The position numbers were made by a program, and so were the translations under genes. From NCBI GenBank assembly GCA_016717705.1, contig JADKFD010000056.1:1-37633 (forward strand): a DNA stretch of 37,633 bases. The letters run 5' to 3'. The DNA is from Rhodanobacteraceae bacterium. Its GTDB lineage: Bacteria; Pseudomonadota; Gammaproteobacteria; Xanthomonadales; SZUA-5. A model generated the notes under the pieces. It did no database searches. It was not told the DNA's origin and saw only the letters and a program-made list of their open reading frames with translations. Shown piece after piece: positions 37,601 through 37,633 of the stretch (position 1 is its first letter; each line of letters opens with the position of its first letter).

Positions 37601-37633
37601 GAGGGCTGGAATATCGACAACGTCGAGATCAAG
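34628..37633 (+). CDS. Secreted multidomain BNR-repeat protein, C-terminus beyond window
   Basis: An open frame of 1,002 codons, still open at the edge. A signal peptide (hydrophobic FVLVLLLAGACAG, cleavage probably after SWSA, residue 28) leads to a region with sialidase-type Asp-box motifs: SSNGGVTWGN, SDDGGASFVD, SDDQGVTWSP and STDGGATWID. This indicates a beta-propeller fold, up to about residue 590. Then come a beta-sandwich segment, a fibronectin III-like module (VTFTWDAGANAYDYLVEVATD to TYFWRVTSRNAC), the linker GDGLFANGFENG, and a MAM/InhA-like jelly-roll module from LSEDFEGAATGW. No catalytic sialidase arginines were identified, so enzyme activity is not claimed. GGAG precedes ATG 34628. 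A long antisense frame opposite it is a shadow. Confidence 0.88.
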   Translation, partial: MQSLGGTIFRFVLVLLLAGACAGTSWSAADPNYQPDSALGVDPTLDYSTLLKYGPWDDRNYQLSRADLNILPRDDRFVPGVPAFFKVQKRLEMRAQGFPMVDDLYPREFDKEFQYRYGGLIQGGVHHLTKRGQYQFAGAPNAPPLQRLATDPIGRNPDAAILTEGPFDGTLSDNETTIEYHPTNANIVIAGSNGSGGQRMSFSSNGGVTWGNSGALAGTCCDPAIEFTSDGAIAFAATLGQAASGCGFSLCSTVYWSFNNGQSWQGPVHTSTASSDKEFIHVDKSPTSAFKDRVYLTWHQSNTLMFTRSTALPVNGGSPMTFAPATAFSADERGIGSDITTDRQGRVYYVYPSITSGSAEMYVLRSDDGGASFVDLNGAAAGLGKQVYDLHGRFDFAIPAMESRRVFIYAVVDVDMSGGPRDGRVYVAFTDENAAAGSPGNGGGSATASHGWIKVVYSDDQGVTWSPAVTPHSVADQTTVDRFQPWMDVDGLGNVHVGWQDTRNSGAGARNKADWYYSVSTDGGATWIDETRVSSVVSENIADGQEWGDYNGLSVSNDNATIGMTWTDNRIVTPPSTTSQRSFAARAQSNVAGPSYQMGSNDGPFNLCAGDAVPPITVQLNALNGFTSSVTLSTPGLVNAVFPTAVFAPNPVVPTGGGVNSVLTVTTAPNAATGDYTIAIQASGGAGTPIVRSDTVPVFLASTGASASTLTTPANSAGNIAPAVTFTWDAGANAYDYLVEVATDETFSTIIASTTTRATTWTPTPLNTSTTYFWRVTSRNACATGDGLFANGFENGSNGASAISATFSFTTQAAPGDCPAGPAPTVVLSEDFEGAATGWGPEGGSGNASWAITTSFPFAGTKALQGVTPATTAVDHRYVSPAVNLPSAGNGLTLSFQSRQQMEPRSGGCWDGGFIEVSTDGGTTYTQITAGLLTDPYNGPLGSGNLAAPKPAWCGDPQAYLKSVIDLTPYAGMNNVRFRFHVTSDTSVGRAEGWNIDNVEIK

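Overview
The window is GC-rich chromosomal DNA from a gammaproteobacterium, most likely Xanthomonadales/Lysobacterales (Rhodanobacteraceae-like). This is inferred from four things: the tpiA-secG-tRNA-Leu-nuo block; a SUF operon led by the Rrf2-type regulator known from Xanthomonas relatives; REP-like GTGGGAGCGG...CCGCGAG repeats; and a secreted protein carrying an '(D)GLFANGFE'-type linker. Species cannot be named from the sequence alone.

Layout. 1-5078 (minus): the start of a complex I operon, nuoA-B-C-D-E-F and the first third of nuoG, tightly packed with ATGA overlaps. 5171-6586 (minus): tRNA-Leu(GAG), secG and tpiA feed into it from upstream. 6686-9431 (plus): promoter, structured leader, rpsO, pnp and a strong terminator. 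9514-11667 (plus): a frame-broken Uma2-family protein and a frame-broken dihydropyrimidinase. 11841-14930 (minus): gcvP (one frameshift) behind a tandem glycine riboswitch. 15224-17556 (plus): a lipoprotein esterase and fumC (one frameshift). 17746-24363 (plus): a SUF Fe-S assembly operon (Rrf2 regulator, sufB, sufC, sufD, sufS) whose last frame runs without a stop into suhB. 24557-27161 (minus): an unrecognised lipoprotein and a 5'-nucleotidase. 27759-31681 (minus): DUF4442 thioesterase, fadE and an alpha/beta hydrolase, divergent from a TetR regulator (31761-32366). 32718-34460 (plus): GTP-dependent PEP carboxykinase. 34628-end (plus): a large secreted BNR-repeat protein, cut by the window edge.

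How the genes work together. Most of the window is core metabolism: respiration (nuo), glycolysis/gluconeogenesis (tpiA, pckG), TCA cycle (fumC), glycine cleavage (gcvP), Fe-S supply (suf) and fatty-acid oxidation (fadE). The suf products would build the Fe-S clusters needed by complex I. The TetR/hydrolase/fadE/thioesterase cluster looks like a self-contained, locally regulated lipid-catabolic unit.

Two things stand out. First, conserved single-copy-type genes between about 9.5 and 21.5 kb carry at least nine small indels, several of them a missing CG in a CGCG run or a one-base homopolymer change. This points to residual sequencing error more than to mass gene decay. Second, intergenic space is rich in palindromic repeats of several families, one of which lies inside sufD and another of which supplies the sufD C-terminus. 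I found no CRISPR array, transposase, phage or recognisable defence system. The most distinctive candidates for novelty are the SufS-SuhB joint reading frame, the repeat-invaded sufD, an orphan terminator suggesting a small RNA, and the shared TetR operator with predicted leaderless transcripts.
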